Assembly (NCBI GenBank): GCA_000687975.1
Contig: JIAB01000001.1
Span: forward strand, 2,394,001 to 2,458,000
DNA from: Lachnospiraceae bacterium AC2031
GTDB taxonomy: Bacteria > Bacillota > Clostridia > Lachnospirales > Lachnospiraceae
Direction of reading: 5' to 3'
DNA: 64,000 nucleotides
The translations under genes were made by a program, and so were the position numbers. Shown here piece after piece: positions 61,589-64,000 of the stretch. The notes beneath the pieces are model-generated. The model was not told the origin of the DNA and did no database searches. It saw only the letters and a list, made by a program, of their open reading frames with translations. The stretch's first letter is position 1, and every line of letters starts with the position of its first letter.

Positions 61589-62509
61589 ATGAGTAAAAGT
61601 TTTGATGATCTTCTTAATCGACTTTCCCAGGTCGAGAAGAAGAAGGTTTCTGTTGCAGTTGCGCAGGACGATGAAGTACTTCTTGCCGTAAAGGCGGCAA
61701 AGGAGAGAGGAATCGCAGATTCTATCCTTGTAGGTGATGTTGATCTTATCAAGCCTATCGCTGATGAGATCGGAATGAACCTTGATGATTACGAGGTTGT
61801 AGATGTAAAGGATAAGATCGAGGCAGCACATGAGGCTGTAAAGCTTGTACATGATGGCAAGGCTGATATGTACATGAAGGGTCTTATCGATACTAAGGAC
61901 TTCCTTCGTTCAGTTCTTGATAAGGAAGTTGGTCTTCGTACAGGAAAGCCACTCAGCCACGTATGTGTATTCGAGATAGAGGGTGTTGATCATCTTCTTT
62001 TCCTTACAGACGTAGCATTTGTTCCTTATCCAACACTTGAGGATAAGGCAAGCATCATTAAGAACACAGTTGAAATCTGTAATGCGTGCGGAATTGATAA
62101 TCCTAAGGTTGCTCCACTTGCAGCAGTTGAGGTTGTTAACCCTAAGATGCCTGAGACTGTTGAGGCAGATGAGCTTCGCCAGATGAATGAGAGAGGCGAG
62201 ATCACAGGATGTATCGTAGACGGACCACTTTCTATGGACCTCGCAACATGCCCAGAGGCTGCACAGCATAAGGGTGCTACAGGACGTAAGATAGTTGGTG
62301 ATGCAGACGTACTTCTGTTCCCAGATATTCACGCTGGTAACATTCTTTACAAGGGTCTGGTACATTTTGCTAAGGCTAAGAATGGTAACCTTATTACAGG
62401 TACAGCTGCACCAGTTATTCTTACATCACGTTCAGACAGCTTCGAAGTAAAGGTTAATTCACTTGCTCTCGGCGCACTTGTTGCAGACTCACTTAAGAAG
62501 AACAAATAA
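61589..62509 (+). CDS. ptb: Phosphate butyryltransferase
   Basis: A 306-residue enzyme that exchanges the CoA of butyryl-CoA for phosphate, giving butyryl phosphate. The phosphotransacetylase fold is clear: MYMKGLIDTKDFLRSVLD, FLTDVAFVPYPTLEDKA, and the C-terminal LFPDIHAGNILYKGLVHF. It forms the classical pair with butyrate kinase (12-base gap), the terminal energy-yielding route to butyrate. This route is used by Clostridium and some Lachnospiraceae, while others use butyryl-CoA:acetate CoA-transferase. Confidence 0.94.
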   Translation: MSKSFDDLLNRLSQVEKKKVSVAVAQDDEVLLAVKAAKERGIADSILVGDVDLIKPIADEIGMNLDDYEVVDVKDKIEAAHEAVKLVHDGKADMYMKGLIDTKDFLRSVLDKEVGLRTGKPLSHVCVFEIEGVDHLLFLTDVAFVPYPTLEDKASIIKNTVEICNACGIDNPKVAPLAAVEVVNPKMPETVEADELRQMNERGEITGCIVDGPLSMDLATCPEAAQHKGATGRKIVGDADVLLFPDIHAGNILYKGLVHFAKAKNGNLITGTAAPVILTSRSDSFEVKVNSLALGALVADSLKKNK

Positions 62510-62521
62510 TTTGGAGGAACT

Positions 62522-63583
62522 ATGATAAAGTCACTTATTATAAATCCAGGCTCAACTTCAACTAAGCTTGGAATATTTGAAGATGAAACACTTATTTCAG
62601 AGGAGACTCTGAGACATACAACTGAGGAGATTGCTCAGTTCGAAAAGATAGTAGATCAGGTTGATTTCCGTAAGGAAATGATACTCAACTTCTTACAGGA
62701 AAAGGGCGAGGACCTTGCAAGCTTCAACGTTATCGTTGGACGTGGCGGACTCCTTAAGCCAATTCCAAGTGGAACATATGCAGTAACAGATAAGCTTATC
62801 GAGGATCTTAAGATCGGTGTTGGCGGTGAGCATGCATCAAATCTTGGTGGTATCCTTGCAAAGGCACTTGCTGATCAGGTTGGTGTTCCTTCTTACATCG
62901 TTGACCCTGTTGTTGTTGACGAGCTGGAGCCAGTAGCGAGAATCTCTGGTGTTCCAGAGCTTCCTAGAGTTTCTATCTTCCATGCTCTCAATCAGAAGGC
63001 AGTAGCTAAGAGATATGCTAAGGAAGTTGGAAAGGCTTACGAGGATCTTAACCTTATCGTTGTACACATGGGTGGTGGAGTATCAGTTGGTGCTCATACT
63101 GGTGGAAGAATCGTTGATGTCTTCAACGCGCTTTCAGGTGAAGGTGCATTTTCTCCTGAGAGAGCTGGTGGTGTTGCACCTGCTGCTCTTGTTGAAATGT
63201 GCTTCTCAGGAAAGTATACAAAGGATGAGATCAAGAAGAAGCTTATTGGAAATGGTGGCTACAACGCTCTTGTTGGTACAAACAACGCTCAGGAAGTTTA
63301 CAAGAGAAGTCTTACAGATCCAGATGTGAAGCTTGTTTTCGATGCATTTATCTATCAGGTAAGTAAGGATATCGGAGCTATGTCAACAGTACTTAAGGGT
63401 AAGGTTGATCAGATAATTCTTACTGGTGGTATCGCTTATGGCGAGCAGGTTACAGCTGACATCAAGGAAAGAGTTGGATTCATCGCTCCTGTAACTATCT
63501 ATCCTGGTGAGGATGAACTTCTTGCACTTGCTCAGGGTGCACTTCGCGTTATGAACGGCGAAGAAGAGGCTCGTGAGTACTAG
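62522..63583 (+). CDS. buk: Butyrate kinase
   Basis: A 353-residue acetokinase-family enzyme, converting butyryl phosphate and ADP to butyrate and ATP. Conserved blocks: [15 protein letters not shown] (about 4-18), [15 protein letters not shown] (about 83-97), [14 protein letters not shown] (about 182) and [14 protein letters not shown]. The Asn-Pro-Gly-Ser-Thr-Ser-Thr loop binds phosphate. RBS GGAGG. It completes butyrate formation with ptb. No terminator was seen behind it. Confidence 0.96.
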   Translation: MIKSLIINPGSTSTKLGIFEDETLISEETLRHTTEEIAQFEKIVDQVDFRKEMILNFLQEKGEDLASFNVIVGRGGLLKPIPSGTYAVTDKLIEDLKIGVGGEHASNLGGILAKALADQVGVPSYIVDPVVVDELEPVARISGVPELPRVSIFHALNQKAVAKRYAKEVGKAYEDLNLIVVHMGGGVSVGAHTGGRIVDVFNALSGEGAFSPERAGGVAPAALVEMCFSGKYTKDEIKKKLIGNGGYNALVGTNNAQEVYKRSLTDPDVKLVFDAFIYQVSKDIGAMSTVLKGKVDQIILTGGIAYGEQVTADIKERVGFIAPVTIYPGEDELLALAQGALRVMNGEEEAREY

Positions 63584-63620
63584 AGCGAGCTATCATATTA
63601 GAAAGAGATATTAGATATAT

Positions 63621-64000
63621 ATGCTTTATAATATACTTAGTGGTAAGCTAGGTGAAAATAAGATAGTAGTGCTGGCGGCTGTGCTTGCATTTGTTCTGAC
63701 ATTTGTACTGTTGATAAAACCATTTGGATTCCTTCCAAGAGATGGCGGGAAGTTTGTTATCGATAAGGATGGAAACAAGGTTGAAGTCAATAAGGGTTCT
63801 AATGGAAAGGTTACAGGTGTAGGAATCGTTCTTGTGATCGTATGGCTGCTGTCCATATTCCTGGTTTTCCCTGTTAGCTTTACTATGGAAGGACATAAAG
63901 AGTCAGGTGGTTTTGCATTCTTCCTCTGTCTTTCATTCCTTATGATGATGACAGGTTATCTGGATGATTCAGCAAAGGCGCCTTGGGGAGAGTTGATCAA
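63621..64000 (+). CDS. MraY-like glycosyl-phosphate transferase (partial, 5' end)
   Basis: The frame starts at ATG 63621 and is open to the right edge (126 residues). It has transmembrane helices at about 15-32, 70-85 and 90-107 and the motif GYLDDSAKA, which matches the DDxxK signature of MraY-type enzymes that attach phospho-sugars to undecaprenyl phosphate. The N-terminal half includes an unusual Gly/Lys-rich insert (DGGKFVIDKDGNKVEVNKGSN). The 3' part is out of the window, so mraY itself versus a paralogue cannot be decided. Confidence 0.6.
   Translation, partial: MLYNILSGKLGENKIVVLAAVLAFVLTFVLLIKPFGFLPRDGGKFVIDKDGNKVEVNKGSNGKVTGVGIVLVIVWLLSIFLVFPVSFTMEGHKESGGFAFFLCLSFLMMMTGYLDDSAKAPWGELI

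Noticed and set aside
1-64000. CRISPR arrays, tRNA/rRNA genes, prophage, integrases with attachment sites
   Set aside because: No regularly spaced repeats, no tRNA cloverleaf or rRNA signature and no phage structural genes were seen by eye; small RNAs could be missed.

Overview
The window looks like a chromosomal segment of a low-GC, Gram-positive anaerobe of the Lachnospiraceae (Butyrivibrio-like). This is inferred from gene content: a phosphate butyryltransferase/butyrate kinase pair at the right end, a GH120-type beta-xylosidase, ATP-dependent PEP carboxykinase, HypCDE hydrogenase maturation proteins, glycerol-phosphate polymer synthesis and a choline-binding-type polysaccharide deacetylase. 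Gene order is operon-like and there is no rRNA, tRNA, CRISPR array or prophage. No gene-free stretch exceeds about 260 bases.

Left part (1-10.8 kb): end of a probable macro-domain gene, hypCDE, a sodium:solute symporter, a DUF3137/LemA pair, a two-component system, a flavin reductase-like protein, and a second sodium:solute symporter. That symporter lies behind a perfect BirA-type operator and converges on a BirA-like gene whose ligase motifs are degraded. Middle-left (10.9-20.5 kb): a GH120 beta-xylosidase, a four-gene ABC export/remodelling operon, and an IS3-family element that split a 36-bp palindromic terminator between two convergent genes.

Middle (20.7-41.2 kb): a CvfB-like S1 protein and RidA, a large CDP-glycerol glycerophosphotransferase, a giant J-like/TPR protein next to an HscC-like Hsp70, an M23 peptidase, a TetR regulator, a second LemA-like protein, an MMPL exporter with a lipoprotein partner, and a polysaccharide deacetylase. 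Right part (41.2-64 kb): dCMP deaminase, tsaE-rimI-tsaB, three extracytoplasmic proteins, RNase Z, tsaD, a zinc-ribbon/TPM pair, ispD, a DUF885 lipoprotein, pckA, an HTH-Uma2 fusion, a uracil/xanthine permease, ptb-buk and the start of a MraY-like gene.

The most striking feature is a population of small dispersed palindromes. Family R1 (29-50 bp, arms GGTGCAGTGGGG/CCCCACTGCACC, no stop codon in any of six frames in its consensus) occurs at eight places. Three copies sit in frame inside conserved genes (response regulator, CvfB, TsaD), one supplies the C-terminus of the MMPL protein, and the rest start within 0-3 bases of a stop codon. Family R2 (about 37 bp, arms AATGAGTC/GACTCATT) occurs five times, mostly between a stop codon and the next ribosome-binding site. 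Family R3 (25 bp, two copies) shares the TGGGGACGG core of R1. They resemble REP elements and, in their protein-embedded form, Rickettsia palindromic elements. No mobilising enzyme is visible in the window.
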